Shown here piece by piece: positions 28,449 through 38,586 of a stretch of 64,000 nucleotides of DNA. How positions within the stretch are numbered: the first letter of the stretch is position 1; each line of letters starts with the position of its first letter. Source of the DNA: an uncultured Roseicyclus sp. (GTDB taxonomy: Bacteria > Pseudomonadota > Alphaproteobacteria > Rhodobacterales > Rhodobacteraceae); contig CANLEH010000003.1 in NCBI GenBank assembly GCA_947489665.1, positions 124,001-188,000 of the forward strand, in the 5' to 3' direction. The notes below the pieces were generated by a model. It saw only the letters and a list, made by a program, of their open reading frames with translations, had not been told where the DNA came from and did not search any database. The translations under genes were made by a program, and so were the position numbers.

Positions 28449-28913
28449 ATGCGCCTGCTTTTGTTGTTCATTGCGGTCCCGTTGATCGAAATCGCTTTAT
28501 TTATTCAGGTCGGCGGATGGCTCGGTCTTTGGCCCACATTGGCGATTGTGGTGCTGACGGCGATTGCCGGGACCATGCTGGTGAAAAGCCAGGGCGCGCA
28601 GGCGATGCAGCAACTTCGAACCTCGTTCGATGATCTGCGCGACCCGACCGAACCGCTGGCACATGGCGCGATGATCCTGTTTTCCGGCGCGCTTTTGCTG
28701 ACGCCGGGGTTCTTTACCGATGCTGTTGGCTTCGCCCTGCTCATTCCGGGTGTGCGGAACACCGTGCTGCGAGAGATGAAAAAGCGCGTGAATGTGCAGA
28801 CCGTCCGCACAGATCGCGGATGGCAGCCGCAGGATGAGACGATCATCGAAGGCACGTACAGTGCAGAAGATGAGGATCGGCCCCGTGGGCCTTCGGGCTG
28901 GACTCGCCATTGA
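28449..28913 (+). CDS. fxsA: FxsA family membrane protein
   Basis: This 154-aa inner-membrane protein begins MRLLLLFIAVPLIEIALFI and has three to four hydrophobic segments, including the family stretch LLLTPGFFTDAVGFALLIPG. FxsA is named for suppression of F exclusion of phage T7 in E. coli when overproduced; its normal role is unknown. It is 56 bp upstream of secB in the same direction, an arrangement often seen in Alphaproteobacteria. Confidence 0.92.
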   Translation: MRLLLLFIAVPLIEIALFIQVGGWLGLWPTLAIVVLTAIAGTMLVKSQGAQAMQQLRTSFDDLRDPTEPLAHGAMILFSGALLLTPGFFTDAVGFALLIPGVRNTVLREMKKRVNVQTVRTDRGWQPQDETIIEGTYSAEDEDRPRGPSGWTRH

Positions 28914-28969
28914 GGCCAAAGCGCGGGCCTGTTATGTCGCCTGCAACTTTGATTTCAGGAGAATGATCC

Positions 28970-29494
28970 ATGTCCGACGCTTCGGCCAACGGTGAGACCG
29001 AAAACGGCGCGGCACAGCCCGCAGCCCAGCTTCCAAAAATGCAAATCCTCGGCCAGTTCATCCGTGACTTGTCGTTCGAGAATGCCGCCGTTCAAAACGC
29101 CGTCGTCGCACAAGGCCAGCCTGACATTCAGGTGCAGGTCGCTTTGGATGCGCGCAAGCGGACGACTGAAAACCAATACGACGTCATCATGAAGATGAAG
29201 GTCGAATCGAAGACCAAGGAAGATGAGCCGAAGTCCGTTTTCCTGATCGAGCTGGAATATGGCGGCGTCTTCTCCATCGAGAACATCGCCGAACAGCAGC
29301 TGCATCCTTTTCTGATGATCGAATGCCCCCGGATGCTGTTCCCTTTTGTGCGCCGCATCATCTCGGATGTGACGCGTGACGGTGGCTATCCGCCGCTGAA
29401 CCTCGACCAGATCGACTTTGTGGCGCTCTATCGTCAGCAGTTGCAGCAGCGTCAGGCGCAGCAGGCTGCAGGTGAGCCGCAGGGCACGGCCTGA
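28970..29494 (+). CDS. secB: Protein-export chaperone SecB
   Basis: This 174-aa tetrameric chaperone holds preproteins unfolded for SecA. The core matches the family: KMQILGQFIRDLSFENA, YGGVFSIENI and the LLxFAR-like ECPRMLFPFVRRIISD. An acidic N-terminal extension and a Gln-rich C-terminal tail (QQLQQRQAQQAAG) flank it. It converges with dnaQ with one base between their stop codons. Confidence 0.96.
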   Translation: MSDASANGETENGAAQPAAQLPKMQILGQFIRDLSFENAAVQNAVVAQGQPDIQVQVALDARKRTTENQYDVIMKMKVESKTKEDEPKSVFLIELEYGGVFSIENIAEQQLHPFLMIECPRMLFPFVRRIISDVTRDGGYPPLNLDQIDFVALYRQQLQQRQAQQAAGEPQGTA

Positions 29495-29495
29495 T

Positions 29496-30194
29496 CTACT
29501 GGAACCGCGTCCAAAGCGCGTCTTCACCGAGCTTCTCGACAAAGGCCGCGTGTGCGGCCTTTTCGTTTTCTGTCAGCCGCGCCGGTAAGGGCGTAGGTCG
29601 GGGCTTCGGCCGCCAATCTTCGCCTTGATCGGCTGCGTTCTGGCGGGATTGCGTTTGCGACAGCGCAAAGTCGGGCTGCTTGCCGCCTGTGAGCTCCAGA
29701 TAGACTTCGGCCAAAATCTCCGAGTCGAGCAATGCGCCGTGCAAGGTGCGGTTGGAATTGTCGATGCCGAACCGGCGGCACAAGGCATCCAGCGACGCCG
29801 GGGATCCCGGAAACCGGCTGCGCGCGATCTTGAGCGTATCAAGCGCCTGATCATTTGGCAGCAAACGATGGCCAGCCCATTCAAGCTCAGCATTCAAAAA
29901 CCGCATGTCGAATTCGGCGTTGTGGATGACCATTTTGGCATCCCCCACGAAATCGAGGAATTCCTGCGCGATTGCCGCAAAAAGGGGCTTATCGGCCAGG
30001 AAATCATCACCAATGCCGTGCACTTCGAACGCCTCATTCGGCATGCCGCGTTCGGGATTGATGTATTGATGATAGGTCTTGCCCGTTGGCACCTGATTGA
30101 ACAGCTCCACCGCCCCGATCTCTACAATCCTGTGGCGCGGGTTGTCGAAGGGGTTGAGGCCCGTGGTTTCGGTGTCGAGGACGATCTCGCGCAT
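29496..30194 (-). CDS. dnaQ: DNA polymerase III epsilon subunit (proofreading exonuclease)
   Basis: This 232-aa DEDDh 3'-5' exonuclease edits errors of the replicative polymerase. Exo I is [11 protein letters not shown], Exo II is [14 protein letters not shown] and Exo III includes [17 protein letters not shown]. The C-terminal tail that binds the alpha subunit is present. It is the last gene of maf-aroE-coaE-dnaQ, 1 bp after coaE, in an order conserved beside the alphaproteobacterial origin. Confidence 0.96.
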   Translation of the reverse strand: MREIVLDTETTGLNPFDNPRHRIVEIGAVELFNQVPTGKTYHQYINPERGMPNEAFEVHGIGDDFLADKPLFAAIAQEFLDFVGDAKMVIHNAEFDMRFLNAELEWAGHRLLPNDQALDTLKIARSRFPGSPASLDALCRRFGIDNSNRTLHGALLDSEILAEVYLELTGGKQPDFALSQTQSRQNAADQGEDWRPKPRPTPLPARLTENEKAAHAAFVEKLGEDALWTRFQ

Positions 30195-30195
30195 C

Positions 30196-30771
30196 TCAGC
30201 TCAGCTCTTCAATGATTTTGGACACCGCATCTTGTGCCACATCCATCGATGAAGTGTCTATGATGTAGTCTGCTCGCTTCCGCTTTTCGGCATCCGGTGT
30301 TTGGCGCGACAGGATCGCATCAAAGTCTGCCTCCGTCATCGTGCCACGGGACAAAACCCTGTCGCGCTGAGTATCAGTATCCACAGAGACGACCGCGATC
30401 TTGTCGCATCGCGCATCCAGCCCTGTTTCAAAGAGCAGCGGAACATCCAGAACGACCAGCCCACTTGCGCCTGCCAGGAACGCAGCCCGACTCTCGGCCA
30501 CAAGCGGGTGGATGACGGCATTGATACGATCCAGTACCGCTGCATCAGCGGCAATCAGTTTGCGCAGATGCGCGCGGTCCACATGGCCGTCCGGTCCGAC
30601 CGATCCCGGAAATTCGGCATTCAAAAGAGCAGGAGCCGGGCCAGTCGGGGCGTACAGCGCGTGAACTGTGGCATCCGCATCCCAAACCGGAATGCCCTGA
30701 TCCCGAAACATCTGCGCAGTCGTGCTTTTGCCCATCCCGATGGAGCCGGTCAGGCCCAGGATCACGGGCAT
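30196..30771 (-). CDS. coaE: Dephospho-CoA kinase
   Basis: This 191-aa P-loop kinase phosphorylates dephospho-CoA, the final step of CoA synthesis. The Walker A motif is [16 protein letters not shown], and the substrate region [12 protein letters not shown] follows. Arginine-rich lid residues appear in [16 protein letters not shown]. The start overlaps the aroE end by 10 bp. Confidence 0.95.
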   Translation of the reverse strand: MPVILGLTGSIGMGKSTTAQMFRDQGIPVWDADATVHALYAPTGPAPALLNAEFPGSVGPDGHVDRAHLRKLIAADAAVLDRINAVIHPLVAESRAAFLAGASGLVVLDVPLLFETGLDARCDKIAVVSVDTDTQRDRVLSRGTMTEADFDAILSRQTPDAEKRKRADYIIDTSSMDVAQDAVSKIIEELS

Positions 30772-31604
30772 CCGCCGAGCACCGCCGCGCGCAAATCATC
30801 ATCGACCATTGGCGTGTAGCTGAACCACCGTTCAAAGCCGGGCACCGCCTGATGCAACAACATGCCCAACCCATCAACAGTTTCGCAGCCACGCTCTGCC
30901 GCTTCGCGCAAAAGATCTGTCTCAAGCGGGGTATAGACAATGTCTGTCACCACGGTCGGCGGCGAAAGGCGCGACCAATCCAGTGTCAGTGGCGCTTGTC
31001 CATCCATACCCAATGCGGTGGTATTCACGATCAACGCCGCGTCTCGCATATGATCCGCGATTTGCGTCCAATCTATCGGCGACACACGCGCGCCGAACTG
31101 TTCCCGCAAGCCATCGGCCCGGGCCCGCGTTCGATTGGCAACATGGACGATGGGGGCACCGTCCGAGATCAGGGCTGAGACGATCGCCTTGGCCGCGCCA
31201 CCTGATCCGAGAACAAGGGCAGGTCCCGCGGAGGCCGACCATCCCGGCAAGGTCTGGCGAATGTTGGAAAGGAACCCCATGCCATCCGTATTGTCTGCCT
31301 GAATGCGGCCGTCGGCGGTGAAGGTCAGCGTGTTGGCCGCCCCGATCAGCGCCGCGCGATCCGTTACAGTGTCAGCCAGCGAAAGCACCAATTCCTTGTG
31401 TGGAATCGTCACGTTCGCGCCGACAAATCCCATACGGGGCAAGACGCCTAACGCCTCGGGCAGATCCTGATGGTTGATCTGCAGAGGAACATAATGCCCC
31501 TTCAACCCATACCGCTTCAACCAGTGTCCATGCAGGCGCGGGGACAGGGAATGCGCAATCGGATCACCGATAACGCCGGCCAGAGGGATCGTCTCTTTCG
31601 TCAT
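30762..31604 (-). CDS. aroE: Shikimate dehydrogenase
   Basis: This 280-aa NADPH enzyme reduces 3-dehydroshikimate in aromatic amino-acid synthesis. The substrate-binding start GVIGDPIAHSLSPRLH, the catalytic Lys in NVTIPHKE and the Rossmann segment LVLGSGGAAKAIV are visible. The ATG at 31604 overlaps the maf TGA (ATGA), whereas an upstream in-frame ATG at 31676 would lie within maf. It belongs to the origin-proximal operon with coaE and dnaQ. Confidence 0.95.
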   Translation of the reverse strand: MTKETIPLAGVIGDPIAHSLSPRLHGHWLKRYGLKGHYVPLQINHQDLPEALGVLPRMGFVGANVTIPHKELVLSLADTVTDRAALIGAANTLTFTADGRIQADNTDGMGFLSNIRQTLPGWSASAGPALVLGSGGAAKAIVSALISDGAPIVHVANRTRARADGLREQFGARVSPIDWTQIADHMRDAALIVNTTALGMDGQAPLTLDWSRLSPPTVVTDIVYTPLETDLLREAAERGCETVDGLGMLLHQAVPGFERWFSYTPMVDDDLRAAVLGGCP

Positions 31605-32200
31605 GTGCCTAACATACCGCGCAATCGCAGATGGGAAAGGACCTCCAGCAATGGCAAACCGAGAACGGAGAACCAATCACCCTCGATCCGCGAGAACAGG
31701 CAGGCCCCAAGACGCTCGGCCTGGTAGGCGCCCACGCAATAGGACACGTCTGGCCAGGCATCTTTCAAATAGGCCTCAATCTGTGCATCCGATAAAGCAT
31801 GCATGGTCATGCGGACGACACCCACATGGCGCCAAACCGGTTTGCCATCTTCATAGAGGACAGCAGCTGACATCAGATGATGCGTCTTTCCCTGCAAAGC
31901 GCATAGATGTTCGGCGGCTTGCGCTTCATCGGCGGGCTTGCCAAACGCCTCTCCCTTCAGTGCTAGGACCTGGTCGCAACCCAGCACGAGCTCATCCGGT
32001 GCAGCTTTCTCTGCCACGCGCCGCGCTTTGAACTCCGCTAGTGTATCGGCCACATCGCGCGGCCCGGCACCTTCTGCCAGAAGCGATTCGCGAATAGCCT
32101 CTTCATCCACGCGGGCGGGCCGACAATCGACACTCAGACCGGCATTTTCCAACAGCTCGCGCCGGATCGGCGACGAGGAGGCGAGGATAAGATCAACCAT
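31601..32200 (-). CDS. maf: Maf family nucleotide pyrophosphatase
   Basis: This ~199-aa house-cleaning pyrophosphatase is related to YhdE/YceF and hydrolyses unusual nucleoside triphosphates. The start MVDLILASSSPIRRELLENA gives the canonical SSSPRR-type motif. The catalytic region LVLGCDQVLAL and the SYCVGAYQAE segment fit. An in-frame ATG at 32263 would add 21 unsupported residues. Its exact substrate cannot be assigned from sequence. It begins the operon that points away from the putative origin. Confidence 0.92.
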   Translation of the reverse strand: MVDLILASSSPIRRELLENAGLSVDCRPARVDEEAIRESLLAEGAGPRDVADTLAEFKARRVAEKAAPDELVLGCDQVLALKGEAFGKPADEAQAAEHLCALQGKTHHLMSAAVLYEDGKPVWRHVGVVRMTMHALSDAQIEAYLKDAWPDVSYCVGAYQAERLGACLFSRIEGDWFSVLGLPLLEVLSHLRLRGMLGT

Positions 32201-32734
32201 CTTCTGGGGAACTCTGTGGACATCTTCCGGGATAGTATGGGCGGATTGTGACAGAATCGACAAGCAGATGCGTCAAGCGAGAAGTTCCGCGATTTTCGCC
32301 ATCGCCCTCAACGTTTTTCCCCCGGGAATGCTTTTTGGGGCAGAGAACCAGGTGAAGCAAATTTTCCCTGGTTTTCCCGATTTCATCCACAGATTTTCTT
32401 TGATAAAGAATTATATAAAACATTGTTTTTAAATCATAAAAACGGTTATATCGCTTCTCAACACACCCATCTTGGAGTTTTGCCTCTGTTCCGAAATTTG
32501 GGGATAAACTGGGAGCATTTGAGTTTTCCGGGAACTCCACGGTCCAACAAACAAAAACAACAAAGACTCTTTCTTTCTTTTTATTTTGGGGGACAAAGAG
32601 CTGGCGGCATGAGTTGACTTGAGAAGGCGAAGTCCTTACCTCCATCCTCGCACTCCGTCCGGAGAGGCAGCTTCACAAGAACAGAATTTCGCGACCCTGA
32701 CAGCGTCAGGATAACGCCCCTTGGATATATTCCC
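32201..32734. other. Candidate chromosomal replication origin (oriC) and rho leader
   Basis: This 534-bp gap between divergent maf and rho is the largest in the window and clearly more AT-rich than its surroundings, above all 32395-32455 (runs such as AATTATATAAAACATTG). DnaA-box-like 9-mers are TCATCCACA at 32383-32391 (one mismatch to TTATCCACA), TGGGGATAA at 32499-32507 (one mismatch, reverse) and TGTGGACAT at 32215-32223 (two mismatches, reverse). Several TTTTCCC repeats occur at about 32315-32380 and 32524. The flanking gene order and two parS sites 2.6-4.5 kb away support an origin. The rho-proximal end also shows a weak promoter, TTGACT/TTACCT (32614-32641). No convincing ORF is present. 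Confidence 0.6.
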
Positions 32735-34006
32735 ATGACAACTGAATCCCTGAGCCTTGCTGACCTGAAAGCAAAGTCGCCCAAAGACCTGCTGGCGATG
32801 GCAGAAGAGCTTGAGATCGAAAATGCCTCGACCATGCGCAAAGGCGACATGATGTTCGAGATCCTGCGCGAGCGCGCCGAAGAAGGCTGGGAGATCTCTG
32901 GCGATGGCGTGCTTGAGGTTTTGCAGGACGGCTTCGGCTTTCTCCGCAGCCCTGAGGCGAACTATCTGCCCGGCCCCGATGACATCTACGTCTCACCCGA
33001 GATGATCCGCCAGCATTCGCTGCGCACCGGTGACACCGTCGAAGGAGTCATCACCGCCCCGAAAGAGAATGAGCGCTACTTCTGCCTCGTCACTTGCACC
33101 CAGATCAATTTCCAGGAACCTGAGAAAGCGCGCCATAAGGTGGCTTTCGACAACCTGACGCCGCTCTATCCTGATGAGCGTCTGAAGATGGAGATCGAAG
33201 ATCCCACCATTAAAGACCGGTCCGCGCGTATCATCGACCTCGTGGCCCCTATCGGCAAAGGCCAGCGTGCGCTGATCACCGCGCCGCCGCGGACCGGTAA
33301 GACGGTCCTGATGCAGAACATCGCGCATTCGATCGAAACCAATCACCCCGAATGTTATCTGATCGTGCTTCTGATCGACGAACGGCCTGAGGAAGTCACC
33401 GACATGCAGCGCTCGGTGAAGGGGGAGGTTGTGTCCTCCACTTTCGATGAACCCGCCACGCGCCACGTTGCCGTGTCTGAGATGGTCATCGAAAAGGCTA
33501 AGCGTCTGGTGGAGCATAAACGTGATGTTGTGATCCTGCTCGACTCGATCACGCGTCTGGGTCGTGCATTCAACACTGTTGTTCCGTCGTCGGGCAAGGT
33601 TCTGACCGGTGGAGTGGATGCGAACGCCCTGCAACGCCCCAAGCGCTTCTTTGGTGCCGCGCGGAATATCGAAGAAGGCGGCTCGCTGACCATCATCGCC
33701 ACCGCGCTGATCGACACCGGCAGCCGGATGGACGAAGTGATCTTTGAAGAATTCAAAGGCACCGGTAACAGCGAAATCGTGCTCGACCGTAAGGTCGCCG
33801 ACAAGCGCGTCTTCCCGGCGATGGACATCCTCAAGTCTGGCACCCGGAAAGAGGATCTGTTGGTGGAGAAGGGCGATCTTGCAAAGACCTTCGTTCTGCG
33901 CCGCATCCTGAACCCGATGGGCACGACGGACGCGATCGAGTTTCTGATCTCCAAGCTCAAACAGACGAAGACAAATTCCGAGTTCTTCGACTCGATGAAC
34001 ACCTAA
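32735..34006 (+). CDS. rho: Transcription termination factor Rho
   Basis: This 423-aa hexameric RNA helicase ends transcripts. The N-terminal RNA-binding domain contains [16 protein letters not shown]. Walker A is [14 protein letters not shown] and Walker [17 protein letters not shown]; the Q- and R-loop segments follow ([15 protein letters not shown]). The length is typical. It opens the rho-mnmE-mnmG-rsmG-parA-parB run pointing away from the candidate origin. The upstream leader is long, as expected for a gene that in other bacteria attenuates itself. Confidence 0.97.
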   Translation: MTTESLSLADLKAKSPKDLLAMAEELEIENASTMRKGDMMFEILRERAEEGWEISGDGVLEVLQDGFGFLRSPEANYLPGPDDIYVSPEMIRQHSLRTGDTVEGVITAPKENERYFCLVTCTQINFQEPEKARHKVAFDNLTPLYPDERLKMEIEDPTIKDRSARIIDLVAPIGKGQRALITAPPRTGKTVLMQNIAHSIETNHPECYLIVLLIDERPEEVTDMQRSVKGEVVSSTFDEPATRHVAVSEMVIEKAKRLVEHKRDVVILLDSITRLGRAFNTVVPSSGKVLTGGVDANALQRPKRFFGAARNIEEGGSLTIIATALIDTGSRMDEVIFEEFKGTGNSEIVLDRKVADKRVFPAMDILKSGTRKEDLLVEKGDLAKTFVLRRILNPMGTTDAIEFLISKLKQTKTNSEFFDSMNT

Positions 34007-34018
34007 GGGCGCCGCGCA

Positions 34019-35299
34019 ATGCACACCGTTTTCGCCCTGGCCACAGCCCGGGGGAAAGCGGGCGTCGCCATCATCCGTATCTCCGGGCCGGAAGCCATGC
34101 AGATTGGTACGACTTTGTGTGGGTCGTTGCCCAAGGCAGGGCAACACGCTGTGAGAACAGTGCGAAATTCGGATAAAAGTGTTCTAGATCAGCCACTTGT
34201 CCTATTTTTTTCCGGTCCAAACAGCTTCACTGGCGAAGATGTCGTTGAATTGCATCTTCATGGCAGTGTCGCTGTCATCCGTGCGGTGGAGCAAGCCATT
34301 CTCGCTACGGGTCTCGCTCGAGAGGCCGAGGCAGGTGAGTTTACCAAACGCGCGCTCCTGAACGACCGCCTCGACCTGGCGCAGGTCGAAGGGCTCGGCG
34401 ATCTGGTCGAGGCGGAGACGGAGGCGCAGCGCCAGCAAGCCCAACGTGTCTTCTCTGGCGCGTTGTCTGTGAAGATGGGCGACCTCCGGGATCGTGGTAT
34501 TCGTGCCGCAGCTCTACTGACTGCCACTATCGACTTTGCGGACGAAGAGGTTCCCGTTGATGTCTCGCCAGAGGTGGAAAGCCTTCTGACTGGCATAATT
34601 TCGGATCTCACGTCTGAAATCGCCGGCTCTCATGTGGCTGAGCGTGTGCGAGACGGGTTCGAGATTGCCATTCTCGGTGCGCCGAATGCAGGGAAATCCA
34701 CCTTACTGAACGCGCTCGCCGGTCGTGAGATTGCCATTACCTCTGACATTGCCGGCACCACACGGGATGTCATAGAGGCGCGTCTTGATATCGATGGCTT
34801 GGCTGTGACGTTCCTCGATACCGCAGGTCTCCGTGAAACAGAGGACGAAGTAGAACAGATTGGCGTCACCCGCGCGTTGGAACGCGCGCTTGCGGCTGAT
34901 CTGCGTGTTTTGCTTGCGACGGATGGGTTTCAGTTGCCGGATGCGCTCGAGGGGAAAGTGGACCTTTCTTACGCCGCGAAGTCAGACCTGACGGGCGCGG
35001 GCGGTGTCTCTGGCCTGACAGGGGACGGTCTGGATGTGATGATTTCTGACATCTCGGCTATTCTGGCGGACCGTGTTGCTCAGGTGAAAACGGCGATTTC
35101 CGCCCGTCAACGCGGTGGGATGCAAAGGGCTGTGGCTGAATTCGAGCGTGCGTTAGCCATAGTACGCGGCAGTGGTGAGGTTGAGATTGCAGCAGAGCAT
35201 GTACAAGACGGGCTCCGCGCGCTTGACTCAGTCATTGGCCGCGTGGATGTAGAGAATATTCTCGGCGAAATTTTCTCTCGGTTCTGTATCGGGAAATAG
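34019..35299 (+). CDS. mnmE: tRNA modification GTPase MnmE
   Basis: This 426-aa protein works with MnmG to place carboxymethylaminomethyl groups on U34 of certain tRNAs. The N-terminal folate-binding domain ([20 protein letters not shown]) is followed by the G domain with G1 [15 protein letters not shown] and G3 FLDTAGLRE. The G4 motif is degenerate (AAKSDL instead of NKxD). The C-terminus keeps the catalytic FCIGK (CxGK). It starts 12 bp after rho. Confidence 0.96.
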   Translation: MHTVFALATARGKAGVAIIRISGPEAMQIGTTLCGSLPKAGQHAVRTVRNSDKSVLDQPLVLFFSGPNSFTGEDVVELHLHGSVAVIRAVEQAILATGLAREAEAGEFTKRALLNDRLDLAQVEGLGDLVEAETEAQRQQAQRVFSGALSVKMGDLRDRGIRAAALLTATIDFADEEVPVDVSPEVESLLTGIISDLTSEIAGSHVAERVRDGFEIAILGAPNAGKSTLLNALAGREIAITSDIAGTTRDVIEARLDIDGLAVTFLDTAGLRETEDEVEQIGVTRALERALAADLRVLLATDGFQLPDALEGKVDLSYAAKSDLTGAGGVSGLTGDGLDVMISDISAILADRVAQVKTAISARQRGGMQRAVAEFERALAIVRGSGEVEIAAEHVQDGLRALDSVIGRVDVENILGEIFSRFCIGK

Positions 35300-35302
35300 G
35301 AG

Positions 35303-35318
35303 TGTTTCACGTGAAACA
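35303..35318. promoter_or_regulatory. parS centromere site 1
   Basis: TGTTTCACGTGAAACA is a perfect 16-bp match to the consensus ParB-binding parS sequence. It covers the translation start of mnmG, where it encodes the first residues FHVKH. It lies about 3 kb from parB's partner gene parA and 2.6 kb from the candidate origin. Confidence 0.95.
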
Positions 35319-37176
35319 TCCAGACTTCGATGTTGTTGTGGTGGGCGGTGGCCATGCTGGGGTGGAAGCGGCGGATGCCGCGCGTCGTGTTGGTGCGCGC
35401 ACCGCCCTTGTTACACTGCGGAAAAGCGACCTCGGCGTTATGTCCTGCAACCCCGCTATTGGTGGCCTTGGCAAGGGCCATTTGGTGCGCGAGATTGATG
35501 CGCTTGGGGGCGTCATGGGGCGTGCAGCTGATGCATCCGGGATCCAGTACAGGCTTCTGAACCGCCGCAAGGGGGCTGCCGTTCAAGGCCCGCGGACGCA
35601 ATCGGACCGGGCGCTTTACGCCAAAGCCATCCAGGATCACGTGGGCCAAGCCGAAGGTCTGACCGTGATTGAAGCCGAGGTTGCGGATTTAATCGTGGAC
35701 CAAGGCAATGTCGCAGGTGTTGTGCTTGCTGATGAAAGTGAGCTTTCCGCTCGCGCCGTCGTGCTGACAACGGGGACGTTTCTGCGGGGCGTCATCCATA
35801 TTGGCGATCGGAAGATCGAGGGCGGCAGAATGGGTGACCGCCCATCCGTCAAGCTGGCGCAACGTATGGATAGCCTCAGTCTGCCCCTTGGGCGGCTGAA
35901 AACGGGAACTCCGCCTCGTCTCAAAAGCCAATCGATCAACTGGGATATTTTGCAAGAGCAGAAGGCAGATGAAGACCCGACCTTCTTCTCTTTCCTGACG
36001 AAGCGGGTTCAAGCGCGCCAGGTAGCATGCGGGATCACTCATACGAATACCCGTACCCATGACGTCATTCAGGCGAACTTGAGCCGGTCCGCTATGTATG
36101 GCGGTATGATTGAAGGGGTTGGGCCCCGTTATTGCCCATCCATCGAAGACAAGGTTGTGCGGTTCAGCGACAAGGATTCGCATCAGATTTTCCTTGAGCC
36201 TGAGGGTCTTACGTCCGACCTTGTCTATCCCAACGGGATTTCGACGTCCTTGCCCGAGGATGTTCAGCACGATTACGTCCATTCGATCGTCGGGCTGGAA
36301 AATGCGGACATCCAGCAGCCGGGATATGCGATCGAATATGACTATGTCGATCCTACTTGCCTGAGCGATCAGCTTGAATTGCGCGCGTTGAGCGGGCTGT
36401 TTCTTGCGGGCCAGATCAACGGAACAACCGGGTATGAGGAAGCCGCGGCGCAAGGCCTTGTCGCGGGACTTTCCGCAGCGCTGAAAACGCTTGAGCGAGA
36501 TCCGATCACCTTCAGCCGACGCGAGAGCTATATCGGTGTGATGATCGATGATCTGGTCACTCGGGGTGTGGCAGAGCCCTATCGTATGTTCACGTCACGG
36601 GCCGAATATCGCTTGTCGCTGCGCGCCGACAATGCGGATGCGCGCTTGACGCCGCTTGGGCTTTCGCTCGGGTTGGTGGACGAGGCGCGGGAACGGATCT
36701 TTACCGAAAAAATGGACCGGTTGGATCGTGGGCGAACCATGCTGGAAGCTATGACTGCCACACCGAAACAAGCCGCAGAAGCTGGTATCACCGTGAACGC
36801 TGATGGAAAGCGACGTACGGGTATGGAGTATCTGGCGTTTCCGGAACTCCATGTGGCGGATCTTGCAAAGATCGAACCACAGCTTGACGCGCTTGATGCG
36901 GAAGTTGCGGATCAACTCAAGATCGAGGCCACGTACGCGACCTATGTGGCGCGTCAGCAGAAGGATGCGGAGGCTCTCGATCGGGATGAAGCTAAGCAAA
37001 TCCCCAATGATTTCCCGTATGCAGAGGTAATTGGTCTGTCCAACGAATTACGGTCCAAACTGACGCGCATTCAACCCGCAACGCTTGGCCAGGCGGGTCG
37101 GATAGATGGCATGACGCCAGCTGCGCTGGCCTTGATCCTTACCAAGCTGCGGCAGCTAGATCGGATCTCCGCGTGA
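35311..37176 (+). CDS. mnmG: tRNA uridine-5-carboxymethylaminomethyl modification enzyme MnmG
   Basis: This ~621-aa FAD protein (GidA) partners MnmE. The dinucleotide motif is [15 protein letters not shown], with the family signature [19 protein letters not shown] and a later [11 protein letters not shown]. The start is ambiguous: GTG at 35302 (MFHVKH...) overlaps its own possible ribosome site, while GTG at 35311 ([13 protein letters not shown]) has AGGAG 8 nt upstream and is chosen. Both lie in parS site 1. The stop overlaps the rsmG start (GTGA). Confidence 0.95.
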   Translation: MKHPDFDVVVVGGGHAGVEAADAARRVGARTALVTLRKSDLGVMSCNPAIGGLGKGHLVREIDALGGVMGRAADASGIQYRLLNRRKGAAVQGPRTQSDRALYAKAIQDHVGQAEGLTVIEAEVADLIVDQGNVAGVVLADESELSARAVVLTTGTFLRGVIHIGDRKIEGGRMGDRPSVKLAQRMDSLSLPLGRLKTGTPPRLKSQSINWDILQEQKADEDPTFFSFLTKRVQARQVACGITHTNTRTHDVIQANLSRSAMYGGMIEGVGPRYCPSIEDKVVRFSDKDSHQIFLEPEGLTSDLVYPNGISTSLPEDVQHDYVHSIVGLENADIQQPGYAIEYDYVDPTCLSDQLELRALSGLFLAGQINGTTGYEEAAAQGLVAGLSAALKTLERDPITFSRRESYIGVMIDDLVTRGVAEPYRMFTSRAEYRLSLRADNADARLTPLGLSLGLVDEARERIFTEKMDRLDRGRTMLEAMTATPKQAAEAGITVNADGKRRTGMEYLAFPELHVADLAKIEPQLDALDAEVADQLKIEATYATYVARQQKDAEALDRDEAKQIPNDFPYAEVIGLSNELRSKLTRIQPATLGQAGRIDGMTPAALALILTKLRQLDRISA

Positions 37177-37808
37177 ATTCTGAGGATGCGAAGGCATGGC
37201 TGGGGGAGCGTGTTTCACGTGAAACACTCGACCGGCTGGAAATCTATCACGACCTGCTTCTGAAATGGCAAAAGACGATCAACCTTGTTGCTCCTGCCAC
37301 ATTGGATGACGCATGGGCGCGGCATTTTGTGGATTCGGCTCAATTGTTCGAGCTAACTCCTATCGGAGCCAAGCGTTGGCTCGACCTCGGGTCCGGTGGA
37401 GGGTTTCCAGGACTTGTCGTCGCGGCGATGGGAGCAGAAGGGGGCAGCCCGCTTACAGTCACACTTGTTGAAAGCGATGTACGCAAATGCGGGTTCTTAC
37501 GCGAAGTCGCGCGCGCCATGGGCGTAAAGGTCAACATTTTGTCGCGCCGGATCAGTGAAATACCGCAACAATCCGCAGACGTGATCTCGGCCCGGGCCTT
37601 GAGTGGGCTGGATAAGCTGATCGACCATGCCAAGCCGCATTTCACCGCCGACACTCGGCTTTTGTTTCCAAAAGGCAGCGCGTGGCGGGAAGAGCTTGAA
37701 ACCCTTCCTGAGCGCTGGCAGATGATCTGTGAGCCCATCCCAAGCCAGACACTTTCCGATGCGGTTATTCTAAGATTTGACGTTGGACAACTAGAGGGCG
37801 ACGCCTGA
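37173..37808 (+). CDS. rsmG: 16S rRNA (guanine-527-N7) methyltransferase RsmG
   Basis: This 211-aa SAM methyltransferase (GidB) modifies G527 of 16S rRNA. The SAM motif is [19 protein letters not shown] near residue 70, and the later [15 protein letters not shown] is typical. It starts at GTG 37173, overlapping the mnmG stop. Codons 14-19 (VSRETL) are written by a perfect parS site. It is 1 bp from parA. Confidence 0.95.
   Translation: MNSEDAKAWLGERVSRETLDRLEIYHDLLLKWQKTINLVAPATLDDAWARHFVDSAQLFELTPIGAKRWLDLGSGGGFPGLVVAAMGAEGGSPLTVTLVESDVRKCGFLREVARAMGVKVNILSRRISEIPQQSADVISARALSGLDKLIDHAKPHFTADTRLLFPKGSAWREELETLPERWQMICEPIPSQTLSDAVILRFDVGQLEGDA
37211..37226. promoter_or_regulatory. parS centromere site 2
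   Basis: A second perfect TGTTTCACGTGAAACA lies inside the rsmG coding region, 1.9 kb from site 1 and 0.6 kb before parA. In frame it reads as (R)VSRET, which differs from the peptide at site 1. The shared DNA is therefore not explained by protein homology. Confidence 0.95.
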
Positions 37809-37809
37809 G

Positions 37810-38586
37810 ATGCGCATCATTGCGATCACGAACCAGAAGGGTGGGGTCGGAAAAACGACAACAGCCATCAATCTCGGCGCAACCCTCGCTTCGATGAAGT
37901 ATAAGGTTTTGATTGTTGACCTTGATCCGCAGGGCAATGCCTCGACCGGGTTGGGCATCGATCCGGCTGATCGGGTGAAAACGACATACGACCTGCTGCT
38001 GGATGGGGCGGACCTTTCCGATGTGGCGATGGAGACGGAGGTGGACCACCTGTGGATCGCGCCTGCTACGACGGACCTTAGCTCCACCGATGTAGAATTG
38101 GGGCAGCGCGATAACCGTGTCTTCCTTCTGAAAGAGGCGTTGGCACAGGGCGCGCCATACGACTACGTGCTTATCGATTGCCCGCCGTCGTTGAGCTTGC
38201 TGACATTGAATGCACTAACGGCCGCGCACACTTTGCTCGTGCCTTTGCAGGCTGAGTTCTTCGCACTTGAAGGCCTTTCGCAGCTTATGCTGACGGTGCG
38301 TGAGGTGCGCGAGACGGCCAATCCTTCGCTACGGATCGAAGGGGTCGTGCTGACGATGCACGATTCGCGGATGAACCTCAGCAAACAGGTAGAGGAAGAT
38401 GCCCGCGCCACGTTGGGTGATCTGGTCTTTGATACAATCGTTCCGCGGAATGTTCGGTTGAGCGAAGCACCATCTTATGCGCTTCCTGTTATCGCTTACG
38501 ATCCGGCCTCCAAGGGCAGTCAGGCCTATGTTGATCTGGCGAATGAACTGTTGGATCGTCAGCCGCAAACGCAGGAGAGCGCATAA
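37810..38586 (+). CDS. parA: Chromosome-partitioning ATPase ParA
   Basis: This 258-aa deviant Walker ATPase forms the gradient that moves ParB-parS complexes to the poles. The P-loop is AITNQKGGVGKTTTAINL; Walker B is LIVDLDPQGNASTGLG; LIDCPPSLSLLTLNAL follows. The length and motifs indicate a chromosomal, not plasmid, ParA (Soj). It overlaps parB by one base (TAATG). Confidence 0.97.
   Translation: MRIIAITNQKGGVGKTTTAINLGATLASMKYKVLIVDLDPQGNASTGLGIDPADRVKTTYDLLLDGADLSDVAMETEVDHLWIAPATTDLSSTDVELGQRDNRVFLLKEALAQGAPYDYVLIDCPPSLSLLTLNALTAAHTLLVPLQAEFFALEGLSQLMLTVREVRETANPSLRIEGVVLTMHDSRMNLSKQVEEDARATLGDLVFDTIVPRNVRLSEAPSYALPVIAYDPASKGSQAYVDLANELLDRQPQTQESA

Noticed and set aside
32193-32645. 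ORFs of 64-150 aa inside the maf-rho gap
   Set aside because: They have atypical composition for this genome, no ribosome sites and no motifs; the gap is better explained as origin/leader DNA.
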